From: Indibacter alkaliphilus LW1
GTDB taxonomy: Bacteria; Bacteroidota; Bacteroidia; Cytophagales; Cyclobacteriaceae
Direction: 5' to 3'
NCBI RefSeq assembly: GCF_000295935.2
Contig: NZ_ALWO02000033.1
Coordinates: 124,001 to 188,000 of the forward strand
Length of the DNA stretch: 64,000 nucleotides
Under the pieces are notes generated by a model, which worked only from the letters and a program-made list of their open reading frames with translations, had not been told where the DNA came from and did no database searches. The translations under genes and the position numbers were made by a program. Each line of letters opens with the position of its first letter. Within the stretch, counting starts at the first letter, position 1. Shown piece after piece: positions 1 through 8,342 of this stretch.

Positions 1-1201
1 AAATCCATTCAAAATGATCCTTGAGGTTGACTTCGCCAGGTTCGTTCACAGTGAGGTAATAATTAAACTCCTTGATACCTGTGATCTTTCCTGCACCCCT
101 ATTGATTTGTTGCCTTACGTTGGGGTCAAATGTATTCAACTTGTGGATTTGCTGAGTCTTAGGAGGAGAGATGGAATTGATATTCCCTTCTCCGCTGATT
201 CCAAAATTGTAAGAGAAACCTTCGCCTGTCTGTGCTTCAAAGTCCTTGATATTTTCCCTAAGTTGAAATACACCAACACTCACCTCATTTCTAAGTGGAT
301 GTGGAGGAAGAGGTTTTACCTTTACACTTTTGGCTGAGGAGTAGAATGTTTTGAAATCTTCCATTCTATTACTTCCAAAAAATGTAGGATTTCTTGCTAC
401 TCTATATTTAATCATCTCCCATGCAATAGAGGGAATGGTAATTTCTCCATCAGAAAATGGAAAAAATGTAGCTTCATAAACTTTATATTTTACCCAGTTT
501 TTACCATTAAGAGTTACCCTTTCCGGTTGAATATTGGTGATGTTAAAATTTTCTTCCCAGGCATTAGAGGGCTTCATCTTTTTCAGGATATCATCCAGCT
601 GCCTTCCCGGTTCGTAAAATTGAAAAGGAGCCTGATTGGTTTCAGACATGTAAAATGCCAAACTTACATTGAACCCTTCTCCTACAAAAACCTCGGATTT
701 GTCTACAGAGGAAGCAAAAAAAGCATCATCTTCAATTTCAATAAACTCCGGCTCCTCTCTGGTTTCCCTCCCAAAAAGATCATCAAAAGCATCAAAAGCT
801 CCGGAACGCCTTTGACTACTTCTGGGGTCTACTACGTTGACTGTTTTGCCTGGGTGACTTACATCATTTCCATTGATTTTTACAATGAATGGATCAATTG
901 TAAAAGTACCTTTTCTATTAGGTTTGTAATATTGAATTATACTATTGGTACTTGTTACCTGACCGTTGATCACATTCATGGATGATGATTGTGAAAGTCC
1001 TTGTTTCTGAAATCCAGTGATATCAGGAAACTCATCGTATGACTTTATTTTATCATTCGAAATAGTTACTTTTATACTGAAAGTCTCATTGAGCCCGATC
1101 TCATCGGGTCCCAATTCTATAGTCACTTCCTGTGCCTGAACATTTACAGAAATAATGTATGTAAGGCATACAAGAAATAGGGTGACAGTCGTTCTAATCA
1201 T
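1..1201 (-). CDS. batD: BatD-like aerotolerance protein, 3' end outside window
   Basis: The reading frame is open from an ATG at 1201 down to the window edge (400 codons, no stop), so the C-terminal part is missing; BatD proteins are usually near 600 residues. It starts with a signal peptide (MIRTTVTLFLVCLTYIISV, then VQAQ) and continues with two or more beta-sandwich repeats typical of BatD, including an N-terminal stretch with GFQKQGLSQSSSMNVINGQ and a later SSVDKSEVFVGEGFNV repeat. BatD is a periplasmic, membrane-anchored member of the Bat (Bacteroides aerotolerance) operon with MoxR and VWA proteins. Those partners would lie beyond position 1 and cannot be checked. Assignment is from recalled family sequence features. 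Confidence 0.8.
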   Translation of the reverse strand, partial: MIRTTVTLFLVCLTYIISVNVQAQEVTIELGPDEIGLNETFSIKVTISNDKIKSYDEFPDITGFQKQGLSQSSSMNVINGQVTSTNSIIQYYKPNRKGTFTIDPFIVKINGNDVSHPGKTVNVVDPRSSQRRSGAFDAFDDLFGRETREEPEFIEIEDDAFFASSVDKSEVFVGEGFNVSLAFYMSETNQAPFQFYEPGRQLDDILKKMKPSNAWEENFNITNIQPERVTLNGKNWVKYKVYEATFFPFSDGEITIPSIAWEMIKYRVARNPTFFGSNRMEDFKTFYSSAKSVKVKPLPPHPLRNEVSVGVFQLRENIKDFEAQTGEGFSYNFGISGEGNINSISPPKTQQIHKLNTFDPNVRQQINRGAGKITGIKEFNYYLTVNEPGEVNLKDHFEWI

Positions 1202-1319
1202 AACTAGGTTTTAAACTTAGTGCCGCAAATTAACTTTATATTTTAAACGCAACAAACCATTCATAGTATCGTAACTAGGATAGTTGTTGTTTTAACTAAC
1301 CTTAATAATTCTTTAAGAT

Positions 1320-1511
1320 ATGCTAGAGTACGTAAAGACCATTTTAATGAAAGTAAGTTTCGACCGAAGACTCTTCGAGAAAGAGTTGCGCAAGGCACTG
1401 AATCTTCTTGTTCCTGCAGAAATTCAGTTATTCAAAGAATGGTGTTACAGCAAGTTTTCCAGCAAGTATGAACCTGTCCTAAACAAATATTTCATTGGAC
1501 TGGCAGGTTGA
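1320..1511 (+). CDS. Small hypothetical protein (63 aa)
   Basis: A 63-codon frame starts at ATG 1320 and ends directly at a strong terminator hairpin, which supports it as a real transcribed gene. The product is basic and mostly helical (MLEYVKTILMKVSFDRRLFE at the start, KYFIGLAG at the end), with no signal peptide or membrane segment. I do not recognise a named domain. Short proteins of this style occur in Cytophagales as conserved hypotheticals. It is transcribed alone, divergently from the batD fragment, with a 118-bp gap that must hold both promoters. Confidence 0.6.
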   Translation: MLEYVKTILMKVSFDRRLFEKELRKALNLLVPAEIQLFKEWCYSKFSSKYEPVLNKYFIGLAG

Positions 1512-1538
1512 AAAAAGCTCCGCAAAGGAGCTTTTTTT
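1511..1538 (+). terminator. Intrinsic terminator, probably bidirectional
   Basis: GCTCC (1517-1521) pairs with GGAGC (1527-1531) around a GCAAA loop. A-rich sequence lies 5' and a run of seven T lies 3', so the A/T tracts extend the stem. It sits at the stop codon of the 63-aa gene and 27 bp from the end of the convergent queG, so it can serve both strands. Confidence 0.85.
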
Positions 1539-1564
1539 ATTACCTGGATTTTAAGCTTTTTAAA

Positions 1565-2497
1565 CTATCCCTCCAAAAACTTGATATTTCTCTTCAAACC
1601 TTCAAACTTAGTGCGCTTTAAAGCTGATTTTTTAAAGACCTTCCCAAAGGTCTCTGCAGTCATTTCCTGCCAATCACTTTTCCCAAAACCCAACAATTCC
1701 GGGTTTGGCAAAAATTCTGGCTCAGAATGGTTTTGGGAAAATCTATTCCAAGGGCATACATCCTGACAGATATCACAGCCAAAAACCCAATTTTCCATTT
1801 TACCCCGAAAGTCCTCCGGAATGGCATCTTTCAACTCTATAGTAAGATAAGAAATGCATTTAGAAGCATCCACTACTCCATTTTTCACTATGGCATCTGT
1901 GGGACAAGCATCTATGCATTTGGTACAGGTTCCACAATAATCCTTTTGCAATGGAGCATCAGGACTGACTTCCAAATCAATAATCAGTTCTGCCAAAAAG
2001 AAAAAACTTCCCATCTCCCTGTTGAGTAAAAGACTGTTTTTCCCCAACCAGCCCAAGCCTGCTTTCTGTGCCCACTGTCTTTCCATCACGGGTGCGGAAT
2101 CTACAAACACCCTTCCCCCAAAATCTCCAATCTCCAGCTGAAGATTTGCCAAGAAGCTTTTTAATTTATCCTTAACCACAAAGTGATAATCTTTACCGTA
2201 GGCATATTTGGCCAGCTTGAAATCATCTTTTGCCTCAGGTAGTTTTTTCTCTGGATAATAATTATAAATCAGGCTTACCACGGATTTGGCGCCTTCTACA
2301 AGTTGGGTAGGGTCTAGCCTTTTATCAAAATGATTGGCCAAATAGGCCATTTTCCCATGGTAGTTTTGTTTTAACCAGTTTTCTAACTTCGGAGCTTCTT
2401 CCTCGAGAAATTCAGCTTTTGCTATACCACAAAAATCAAAGCCCAAAAGCCTAGCCTGGGATTTTATGATCTGGGCATATTTGTCCTTTTTCATCAA
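1565..2497 (-). CDS. queG: Epoxyqueuosine reductase QueG
   Basis: QueG performs the last step of queuosine biosynthesis in the cytoplasm, reducing epoxyqueuosine to queuosine in the anticodon of tRNAs with GUN anticodons, using cobalamin and two [4Fe-4S] clusters. The 310-residue product has the family's catalytic region ([17 protein letters not shown] near residue 132, with the Asp proposed as proton donor) and a ferredoxin-like part with [12 protein letters not shown] near residue 187 and [11 protein letters not shown] near residue 241. Length is normal for bacterial QueG without the HEAT extension. The start is ATG 2497, with a second Met directly after it. It is monocistronic and convergent with the 63-aa gene. 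Confidence 0.95.
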   Translation of the reverse strand: MMKKDKYAQIIKSQARLLGFDFCGIAKAEFLEEEAPKLENWLKQNYHGKMAYLANHFDKRLDPTQLVEGAKSVVSLIYNYYPEKKLPEAKDDFKLAKYAYGKDYHFVVKDKLKSFLANLQLEIGDFGGRVFVDSAPVMERQWAQKAGLGWLGKNSLLLNREMGSFFFLAELIIDLEVSPDAPLQKDYCGTCTKCIDACPTDAIVKNGVVDASKCISYLTIELKDAIPEDFRGKMENWVFGCDICQDVCPWNRFSQNHSEPEFLPNPELLGFGKSDWQEMTAETFGKVFKKSALKRTKFEGLKRNIKFLEG

Positions 2498-2515
2498 TGG
2501 TATTTTTTTGGGAAT

Positions 2516-2663
2516 TACGAAGTACGATATACGATTTACGTGGCCTTTCGATTATCAAACCCTTTTCTACCTACTCCAACCTGTCTCTTGTCTCAAATCT
2601 CACGTCTCATGTCTGGACAATTTACGAAGTACGATATACGATTTACGAGGCCTTCCGATTATC
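2516..2663. repeat. Heptamer-periodic intergenic repeats
   Basis: Two near-identical blocks (2516-2556 and 2622-2664) contain ACGAAGTACGATATACGATT followed by TACG, then a shared tail reading (A/T)GGCCTT(T/C)CGATTATCA. Read on the minus strand the core is CGTAAAT CGTATAT CGTACTT CGTAATT, a 7-bp period. Between them lies a second heptamer type (TCTCACGTCTCATGTCT). The gap from 2498 to 2870 holds no convincing gene; it consists of these repeats plus the hairpin element listed next. The same heptamer styles recur inside histidine kinase genes of this window. Confidence 0.75.
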
Positions 2664-2704
2664 ATACCCTTTCTAACTACCCCAACCGTCCTAAATCTTA
2701 AATC

Positions 2705-2825
2705 AATGTCGTTTAGTTTAGGGTAACTTTTCCAAAGTTCAGATTTGAAAACAATGTTTATTTTTACTTTTAATCCAACTTTGGAAAAGTTTAAATTCAA
2801 CTTGTAGTCTTATCTAAACGACATT
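2705..2825. repeat. MITE-like nested inverted-repeat element (121 bp)
   Basis: The outer arms AATGTCGTTTAG (2705-2716) and CTAAACGACATT (2814-2825) are perfect 12-bp inverted repeats. Inner arms AACTTTTCCAAAGTT (2725-2739) and AACTTTGGAAAAGTT (2777-2791) are also perfect inverted repeats. The flanks (AATCTTAAATCA on the left, GAATCTTAAATCA on the right) are nearly identical, as in a target duplication, although they also fit the surrounding heptamer array. There is no coding capacity. It looks like a small non-autonomous element or a large folded repeat. The inner palindrome core is shared with a palindrome inside the kinase gene at 24605-24637. Confidence 0.7.
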
Positions 2826-2870
2826 GAATCTTAAATCATAAATCTATGTCTCATATCTCACCTCTCGCCT

Positions 2871-3902
2871 CTAAAAAAGACTTCCAGTCTCTCCTCCCAT
2901 ATTGGGTTTGAGTTTAAGGTGTTTATATGCCAGTTCGGTGGCCATTCTTCCACGGGAGGTCCTTTTCATATAACCTTCCTGAATCAGAAAAGGCTCGTAA
3001 ACCTCTTCTATGGTTTCAGCTTCTTCTCCACAAGCAGTGGCTATGGTACTGAGACCGACAGGACCTCCTTTAAATTTTTCAATAATGGTCAAGAGAATTC
3101 TGTTATCCATTTCATCCAGCCCATTTTCATCTACATCTAAGGCCTCAAGAGCAATTTTGGAAATATCCAGTGTGATCTTGCCATTTCCTTTGATTTCTGC
3201 AAAATCCCTTGTTCTGCGTAGCAGCATATTGGCAATTCTTGGTGTTCCTCTACTTCTTCTGGCTATTTCATAAGCAGCCACATCATCTATAGGAGTTCCT
3301 AAAATCCCAGCTGACCTACCTACAATATCTGTAAGCAATTTGGCATCATAGTACTCCAGTCTGGAATTGATACCGAATCTCGCCCTAAGAGGAGAAGTCA
3401 GCAAACCTGACCTAGTGGTCGCACCGATCAGCGTAAATGGATTCAATGAAATCTGAACTGAGCGTGCATTTGGACCTGAGTCCAACATGATATCAATCCT
3501 GAAATCCTCCATCGCAGAATAAAGATATTCCTCCACCACAGGATTAAGCCGATGGATCTCATCAATAAAAAGCACATCTCCTTCTTCAAGATTGGTCAAC
3601 AATCCTGCAAGATCCGAGGGCTTGTCCAATACTGGTCCGGAAGTGATTTTGATTCCTGCCTCGAGTTCATTGGCTATAATATGGCTCAAGGTAGTCTTGC
3701 CTAAGCCTGGAGGACCATGTAAAAGTACATGATCCAAAGGTTCATTACGCCGCTTTGCAGCCAACACGAAGACTTTAAGATTTTCCACAATCTTAAACTG
3801 TCCAGTAAAATCATCAAAACTCAAGGGTCTAAGTGCTCTTTCAATTTCTCGGTCAGAGGAATTCATGTCTTCCCTTTCACCACTCAGATAGTCTTCTCTC
3901 AT
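2871..3902 (-). CDS. ruvB: Holliday junction branch-migration helicase RuvB
   Basis: RuvB is the hexameric AAA+ motor that, with RuvA, drives branch migration of Holliday junctions in recombination and repair. The 343-residue product shows the N-terminal [12 protein letters not shown] signature, Walker [11 protein letters not shown] (near residue 63), Walker [12 protein letters not shown], sensor 1 [18 protein letters not shown], and the C-terminal winged helix with [10 protein letters not shown] and [17 protein letters not shown]. Length is normal. It stands alone here, not next to ruvA or ruvC, as is common in Bacteroidota. A second Met at residue 13 is an alternative start, but the family usually carries a short N-terminal extension. 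Confidence 0.97.
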   Translation of the reverse strand: MREDYLSGEREDMNSSDREIERALRPLSFDDFTGQFKIVENLKVFVLAAKRRNEPLDHVLLHGPPGLGKTTLSHIIANELEAGIKITSGPVLDKPSDLAGLLTNLEEGDVLFIDEIHRLNPVVEEYLYSAMEDFRIDIMLDSGPNARSVQISLNPFTLIGATTRSGLLTSPLRARFGINSRLEYYDAKLLTDIVGRSAGILGTPIDDVAAYEIARRSRGTPRIANMLLRRTRDFAEIKGNGKITLDISKIALEALDVDENGLDEMDNRILLTIIEKFKGGPVGLSTIATACGEEAETIEEVYEPFLIQEGYMKRTSRGRMATELAYKHLKLKPNMGGETGSLF

Positions 3903-4052
3903 ATAATTTCTTGCTCTCTCACAAAGATAGAAAAATAGACCAAGGCATAAAGGGATACAAATACATCATGATTTTGCAATTTTGTTGCATTTTAGGGAAA
4001 ATGGAACTTTATTTTGAAAATAAGCTTTAACTTTCGAAAAAATTGCCAATTC

Positions 4053-5111
4053 ATGCAAAGTAACGCCAGTAAAAACATCATATATTCTATTGTTCTTCTA
4101 TTACTAGTTGCAATAGTCTACCTCTACAGGCAAAATCAACAACAACCTGAAGTGAAAGTAGAAGAGGTGGGTAGCGGAAAGGTGACTTTTTCAGGCAATA
4201 CCATGGGTACTAGCTATAGAATTGTGTACTTGGACCCAAATGAAAGGGACTTTAAAAAAGAAATTGATTCGCTTTTGGCGGTTTTCAATAATTCGCTTTC
4301 TACTTATATTGAGGATTCTGAGATAAGCAGGTTCAACAGGCAGGACACTTTACAGTTTGAGTCCGCATATTTTTATCCGATTTTAAAATCAAGTGATAAA
4401 GTTTACAATGAAACCCAAGGGGCATTTGACCCTACCGTTGGACCTTTGGTCAATCTATGGGGCTTTGGTCCCGGAGGACCTCAGCTCAAAGACAGTGTAA
4501 ATATTGATAAAATGCTGCCTTTGGTCAATTTCAAAGCAGTGAGCTATGATTCCTTGGAAGTGAGAAAAAAAGAGGGAATGTATTTAGATTTCAGTGCCAT
4601 TGCCAAAGGCTATGGGGTAGATATCATTGCTGATTTTCTTTCAAGTCAGGGGATTGAAGATATGCTCGTGGAAATCGGTGGTGAATTGGTAGCAAAAGGG
4701 GTAAATGATAAAGGTGAGCTTTGGAAAGTAGGCATTAACAGGCCTGAGGAACTGGGACGTGCAGACCAGCTTGTCAGCATCATAGCGCTCGATAATAAGG
4801 CACTGGCTACTTCAGGTAATTACAGGAATTTTTATGAAGCGGACGGTATGAAAATTTCCCATACTATAGACCCTGCAACGGGCAGACCTGTAAAACATGG
4901 TTTGCTCAGTGCGACAGTCATCGCCAATGATTGTATGGCAGCAGATGCTTATGCAACTGCCATGATGGTCATGGGAACTGAGAAATCCGTTGCTTTCCAA
5001 AAATCCTTGAATGATATAGAGATATTTCTGATTTACAACAACGAAGATGGTGAACTGGACTTTTATGCCAGTGAAGGTATCAAGCCCTACCTCTCTTTTA
5101 TAGAAGAATAA
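4053..5111 (+). CDS. apbE: FAD:protein FMN transferase (ApbE)
   Basis: ApbE attaches FMN through a phosphoester bond to Thr/Ser of target proteins such as the NqrB and NqrC subunits of Na+-NQR, on the periplasmic side. With ATG 4053 as start (an upstream in-frame TTG at 4014 adds 13 residues before the anchor) the product has 352 residues. It begins with one hydrophobic signal-anchor (NIIYSIVLLLLVAIVYLY), followed by the ApbE fold: TMGTSYRIVY, GAFDPTVGPLVNLWGFG, DFSAIAKGYGVD, the flavin-binding TIDPATGRPV and the metal-site region ADAYATAMMVMG. No lipobox Cys is seen, so it is probably membrane-anchored. The next gene begins 10 bp downstream, so the two form an operon. Confidence 0.92.
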   Translation: MQSNASKNIIYSIVLLLLVAIVYLYRQNQQQPEVKVEEVGSGKVTFSGNTMGTSYRIVYLDPNERDFKKEIDSLLAVFNNSLSTYIEDSEISRFNRQDTLQFESAYFYPILKSSDKVYNETQGAFDPTVGPLVNLWGFGPGGPQLKDSVNIDKMLPLVNFKAVSYDSLEVRKKEGMYLDFSAIAKGYGVDIIADFLSSQGIEDMLVEIGGELVAKGVNDKGELWKVGINRPEELGRADQLVSIIALDNKALATSGNYRNFYEADGMKISHTIDPATGRPVKHGLLSATVIANDCMAADAYATAMMVMGTEKSVAFQKSLNDIEIFLIYNNEDGELDFYASEGIKPYLSFIEE

Positions 5112-5121
5112 TCATAACAAC

Positions 5122-5901
5122 ATGGCATTAAACTTTACTCTTTTGTTTTTCACAGCCCTTTTGGCTGGCGGTATGGCTTATTTTATACCCAATTGGGAAG
5201 AAAGACTCTTCAAACTGGTTCTAGTGTTTGCGGGCTCTTACCTTTTTGCGATAACGGTACTTCATATCCTACCTGAATTATTTGTAGAGTCAGTCAGTCC
5301 TACTAGAATGGGGTTGTATATTTTATTGGGATTTTTGTTGCAACAGATACTGGCACTCTTGTCTACCGGCGTAGAACATGGGCATATTCATCACCCGAGC
5401 CATGTACATCAAGGTGCTAACTTGGGTGTTTGGACCATAATGATCGGATTGTTTATGCATGCTTTTTTGGAAGGAACACTTCTTTCACATGACGGCGCAT
5501 TGATGCACCATATGCATGATCATGGGGACCATGGCCATCACCACCACCATCATGGAAACAACAATTTGCTTTTCGGTATCCTCTTACACAAAGGGCCTGA
5601 AGCTTTTGCCTTAGTCGCTGTTTTGATGACAGCCCTCAAAAAAAGATGGGTTTTTGTCCTGTTGGTAGTATTTGCACTTGCTTCTCCTTTAGGTATGTTA
5701 CTAAGCAACTTTCTCTATGAAAGTAAGCTGTTGGGAGGCGAGACTTTGAATGTTTTCTATGGCATGGTAGCAGGGGGATTCTTACATATCTCAACCACTA
5801 TTTTCTTCGAAAGCAGTCCAGATCACAGATTTCATTTCAACAAAGTACTGGTCAGTATCTTGGCTTTCGGCCTAGCCATTTCGCTGGAAATGCTTTTGTA
5901 G
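5122..5901 (+). CDS. ZIP-family metal cation transporter
   Basis: ZIP transporters move Zn2+ or related divalent cations into the cytoplasm. The 259-residue product has about eight hydrophobic segments and a histidine-rich cytoplasmic loop between TM3 and TM4 (residues about 132-150, HDHGDHGHHHHHHGNN), the hallmark of the family. The TM4 metal-site motif is present as LLHKGPEAFALV and TM5 carries GGFLHIS. It follows apbE by 10 bp and probably shares its transcript. Substrate (Zn, Fe, Mn) cannot be told from sequence. Confidence 0.9.
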   Translation: MALNFTLLFFTALLAGGMAYFIPNWEERLFKLVLVFAGSYLFAITVLHILPELFVESVSPTRMGLYILLGFLLQQILALLSTGVEHGHIHHPSHVHQGANLGVWTIMIGLFMHAFLEGTLLSHDGALMHHMHDHGDHGHHHHHHGNNNLLFGILLHKGPEAFALVAVLMTALKKRWVFVLLVVFALASPLGMLLSNFLYESKLLGGETLNVFYGMVAGGFLHISTTIFFESSPDHRFHFNKVLVSILAFGLAISLEMLL

Positions 5902-5980
5902 GTTTTTAACTAAGGTATTTTAATTTTTTCCCTTATATTATTTGGAATTGAAATTCAATGAAGCTAAGTCAGTCTATTTA

Positions 5981-6020
5981 TTGCTAATATGGTATACTTT
6001 CGCTAATTTGATATATCAAA
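5981..6020 (+). promoter_or_regulatory. Candidate promoter with overlapping palindromic operator
   Basis: TTG at 5981 and TAATTTG at 6004-6010 have the spacing of a Bacteroidota -33/-7 promoter. A perfect 14-bp palindrome, TTTGATATATCAAA (6007-6020), overlaps the -7 box and ends 15 bp before the ATG of the zinc-ribbon/HTH gene. Such an arrangement suggests repression, possibly autorepression; that part is inference. Confidence 0.4.
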
Positions 6021-6035
6021 CCCAAAATAAGCCTT

Positions 6036-6458
6036 ATGGAAAAAGCAATTTGTCCAAAATGCGAACATACTAAAGTTGTAAAAAGTGGAATCATAGGAGG
6101 TAGACAAAGGTTTAAGTGCAAAAAGTGCGGCTATCATTTCACTGTCAATAAGCTCGGGAAATCCATCGATAAATACTATGTAGTAAAAGCTTTGCAGCTC
6201 TATATCGAAGGAATATCTTACAGGGAAATCGAAAGAATATTAGGTGTAAGCCATGTTTCTGTCATGAACTGGGTAAAGCAATATAAAATTAAAGCTCCAG
6301 AAAATTACGATTACAGACCAACCTATAAAGTGCTCAATCATACCGAATTGGTCAAATTTATGGCTCAAAAGGAAAATCTGACTGATACGGGAATGCTTAT
6401 TACAGAACTCGGTGACAAGTTTATGATCATCAAGTGGGAAAGGTTCAAAAACCGGTAA
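6036..6458 (+). CDS. IS1 InsA-type zinc-ribbon/HTH protein (domesticated or orphan)
   Basis: The 140-residue protein opens with a zinc ribbon (CPKCEHTKVVKSGIIGGRQR, then FKCKKCGYHF) followed by a helix-turn-helix (GISYREIERILGVSHVSVMN). This is the arrangement of the IS1 InsA N-terminal domain, which binds IS ends and represses transcription. No InsB catalytic partner, no DDE domain and no terminal inverted repeats are visible nearby. The C-terminal 50 residues (NHTELVKFMAQKENL to WERFKNR) are unlike InsA. It sits just upstream of the porin and acetate symporter genes, so it may be a domesticated DNA-binding regulator; an orphan transposase fragment is the alternative. Confidence 0.7.
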   Translation: MEKAICPKCEHTKVVKSGIIGGRQRFKCKKCGYHFTVNKLGKSIDKYYVVKALQLYIEGISYREIERILGVSHVSVMNWVKQYKIKAPENYDYRPTYKVLNHTELVKFMAQKENLTDTGMLITELGDKFMIIKWERFKNR

Positions 6459-6599
6459 AACAGAATTTTATTCTTTTTGCTATATTTTTTTAACAAATAT
6501 ATATGCTCACTTTTTGTTTTGAAAAATGAGCTTCCAAATTGGGTCATGCTTGAAGGAAATGTTTTTCTTTCAGGTGATTAACAAAGAACCCAAATACCC

Positions 6600-8045
6600 A
6601 TGTTGCTCAAGTCCAAATGGTCTTTCCTGCTATTTTACAGTCTTGTCATTAGCCTTCCGGCCAAAGCACAGGACACTTTGGCAAATTTTATTTCTGCCAA
6701 GGATGAAATGATGGCAGACCACTCCTACAAACCGCTCACCTTATCCCTTTCGGATGACGGAACCAAATACGTGAGATTTTTGGTCTGGAACCAAATATGG
6801 GCACGGGCCACACAGAACAACCCCGGCACACTCAATGTCAATGGTAATGCTGCTCCAAGAACCTCCGACATTGGAATCAGAAGAGCCAGATTCCTAGCCT
6901 ATGCACAGGTATCTCCCAGGTTTTTGGTTTTGACCCATTGGGGCATCAACAATCAGACATTTACCAACGGAGGAGTACCTGGCGGCGGACTTACAGGAAA
7001 CCCCGGCCAAATCCCTGTTAATGTGGATCCTGAATCAGGATTAGGTTCTGCCTCGGGCATGTCAGCCAAAAAACCACAAATGTTTTTTCATGACGTATGG
7101 ACAGAGTTTAAAGTAAGCGAAGCCATTTATCTGGGAGCCGGATTGCATTACTGGAATGGTATTTCGAGAATGAGTAGCCACAGTACACTTTCATTCATGA
7201 CCATTGATGCACCAATTTTCAACTGGCCCTTGATTGAACTTACAGATCAGTTTGCCAGACAGTTTGGATTTTATGCCAAAGGTCAGTTTTCAAAATGGGA
7301 CTATAGATTGGCTTTGAACAAACCCTTTTCAGTAGGAGCTGGAGGACGTTTTGATGAAGTGAGGCAAACTCCACAAGCCAATAACCTCGTCAATGACAAT
7401 TGGGCAACACAAGGCTATATTGCTTATCAGTTTCTGGAAACTGAAAACAATAAGCTTCCCTTCTTTGTCGGCTCATACCTGGGCACCAAGAAAGTATTCA
7501 ACCTGGGGGCCGGCTGGCACTACCATCCAAAAGCTACCTCATCCAATTCCGTAGACGGAACACAAAATTTGCACGATATCACACTTTTGGGAATGGACGC
7601 TTTTTTGGACCTCCCTATCAACCCGATCTCAGGAACAGCTCTTACTGCCTATGCGGTATTCTACAATTATGACTTTGGTCCCAATTATATCAGAAACGTT
7701 GGAATTATGAATGTTGGCTTTGGTGCAGGCAGCAGTCAAAATGGGGCAGGCAATGCACAGCCTACAATTGGGACTGGAAATATTTTCTACACGCAAGCCG
7801 GCTACTTACTCCCGAAAAGTATCTTGGAAGATCATGGTAGGCTTCAACCCTTCGCAGCTTTTACCTACAAAAACTTCGACTACTTCGACACCGGGAGTTC
7901 TCAATACGACTTTGGTATCAATTACTACATCAATGGGCATCAGGCCAAAATAACCGCTCAATATAGCACGCGTCCTGTTTTCCAAAACTATAGAACCAAT
8001 GGTTCAGCAGGAGAATTTATTCTGCAAACCCATCTCTTTCTCTAA
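6600..8045 (+). CDS. Outer-membrane porin
   Basis: A 481-residue protein with a signal peptide ending in PAKAQ, then alternating amphipathic strands rich in aromatic residues (VRFLVWNQIWARATQ, FGFYAKGQFSKWDYRLALNK) and a terminal aromatic strand ending in QTHLFL, as expected for an outer-membrane beta-barrel. Bacteroidota with an acetate symporter module commonly carry a porin of this kind first in the cluster. The next gene follows after 20 bp. Function as the outer-membrane entry route for acetate or other short acids is inferred from context. Confidence 0.8.
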   Translation: MLLKSKWSFLLFYSLVISLPAKAQDTLANFISAKDEMMADHSYKPLTLSLSDDGTKYVRFLVWNQIWARATQNNPGTLNVNGNAAPRTSDIGIRRARFLAYAQVSPRFLVLTHWGINNQTFTNGGVPGGGLTGNPGQIPVNVDPESGLGSASGMSAKKPQMFFHDVWTEFKVSEAIYLGAGLHYWNGISRMSSHSTLSFMTIDAPIFNWPLIELTDQFARQFGFYAKGQFSKWDYRLALNKPFSVGAGGRFDEVRQTPQANNLVNDNWATQGYIAYQFLETENNKLPFFVGSYLGTKKVFNLGAGWHYHPKATSSNSVDGTQNLHDITLLGMDAFLDLPINPISGTALTAYAVFYNYDFGPNYIRNVGIMNVGFGAGSSQNGAGNAQPTIGTGNIFYTQAGYLLPKSILEDHGRLQPFAAFTYKNFDYFDTGSSQYDFGINYYINGHQAKITAQYSTRPVFQNYRTNGSAGEFILQTHLFL

Positions 8046-8065
8046 ACACAATAACCCAAAACAAT

Positions 8066-8329
8066 ATGTCAGCACACAAAGACAAAATGAAAGCCTATTG
8101 GAAGCGCAACCTAAAGTTGCTGCTTGTATTGCTCAGTGTATGGTTCACCGTCTCCTTTGGATTCGGAATCCTCTTGGTAGACCAGCTCAACCAATTTAGG
8201 ATTGGAGGATTCCAGCTAGGATTCTGGTTTGCTCAGCAGGGTTCTATTTATTCATTTGTCATTTTGATTTTTGTCTATGTATATGGAATGAATCAATTGG
8301 ACAAAGAATTTGATGTAAACGAAGAATAA
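8066..8329 (+). CDS. DUF4212 small subunit of sodium/solute symporter
   Basis: The 87-residue product has two membrane helices (LKLLLVLLSVWFTVSFGFGI and GSIYSFVILIFVYVYGMNQL) preceded by a charged segment (MSAHKDKMKAYWKRN) and followed by an acidic tail. This is the DUF4212 / putative solute:sodium symporter small-subunit family, almost always encoded immediately before an SSS-family symporter. Here the symporter starts 13 bp downstream. It is probably a membrane partner needed for assembly or activity; the exact mechanism is not known to me. Confidence 0.9.
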   Translation: MSAHKDKMKAYWKRNLKLLLVLLSVWFTVSFGFGILLVDQLNQFRIGGFQLGFWFAQQGSIYSFVILIFVYVYGMNQLDKEFDVNEE

Positions 8330-8342
8330 CCACTAAGAAATC

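Noticed and set aside
2600-2800. 66-codon minus-strand frame in the gap between queG and ruvB
   Set aside because: It is made entirely of the hairpin element and heptamer repeats; no protein-like features and no likely start signal.
4014-4052. TTG start for ApbE with 13 extra residues
   Set aside because: ATG 4053 places the signal-anchor helix at the N-terminus in the usual way; the TTG extension adds polar residues without family support.
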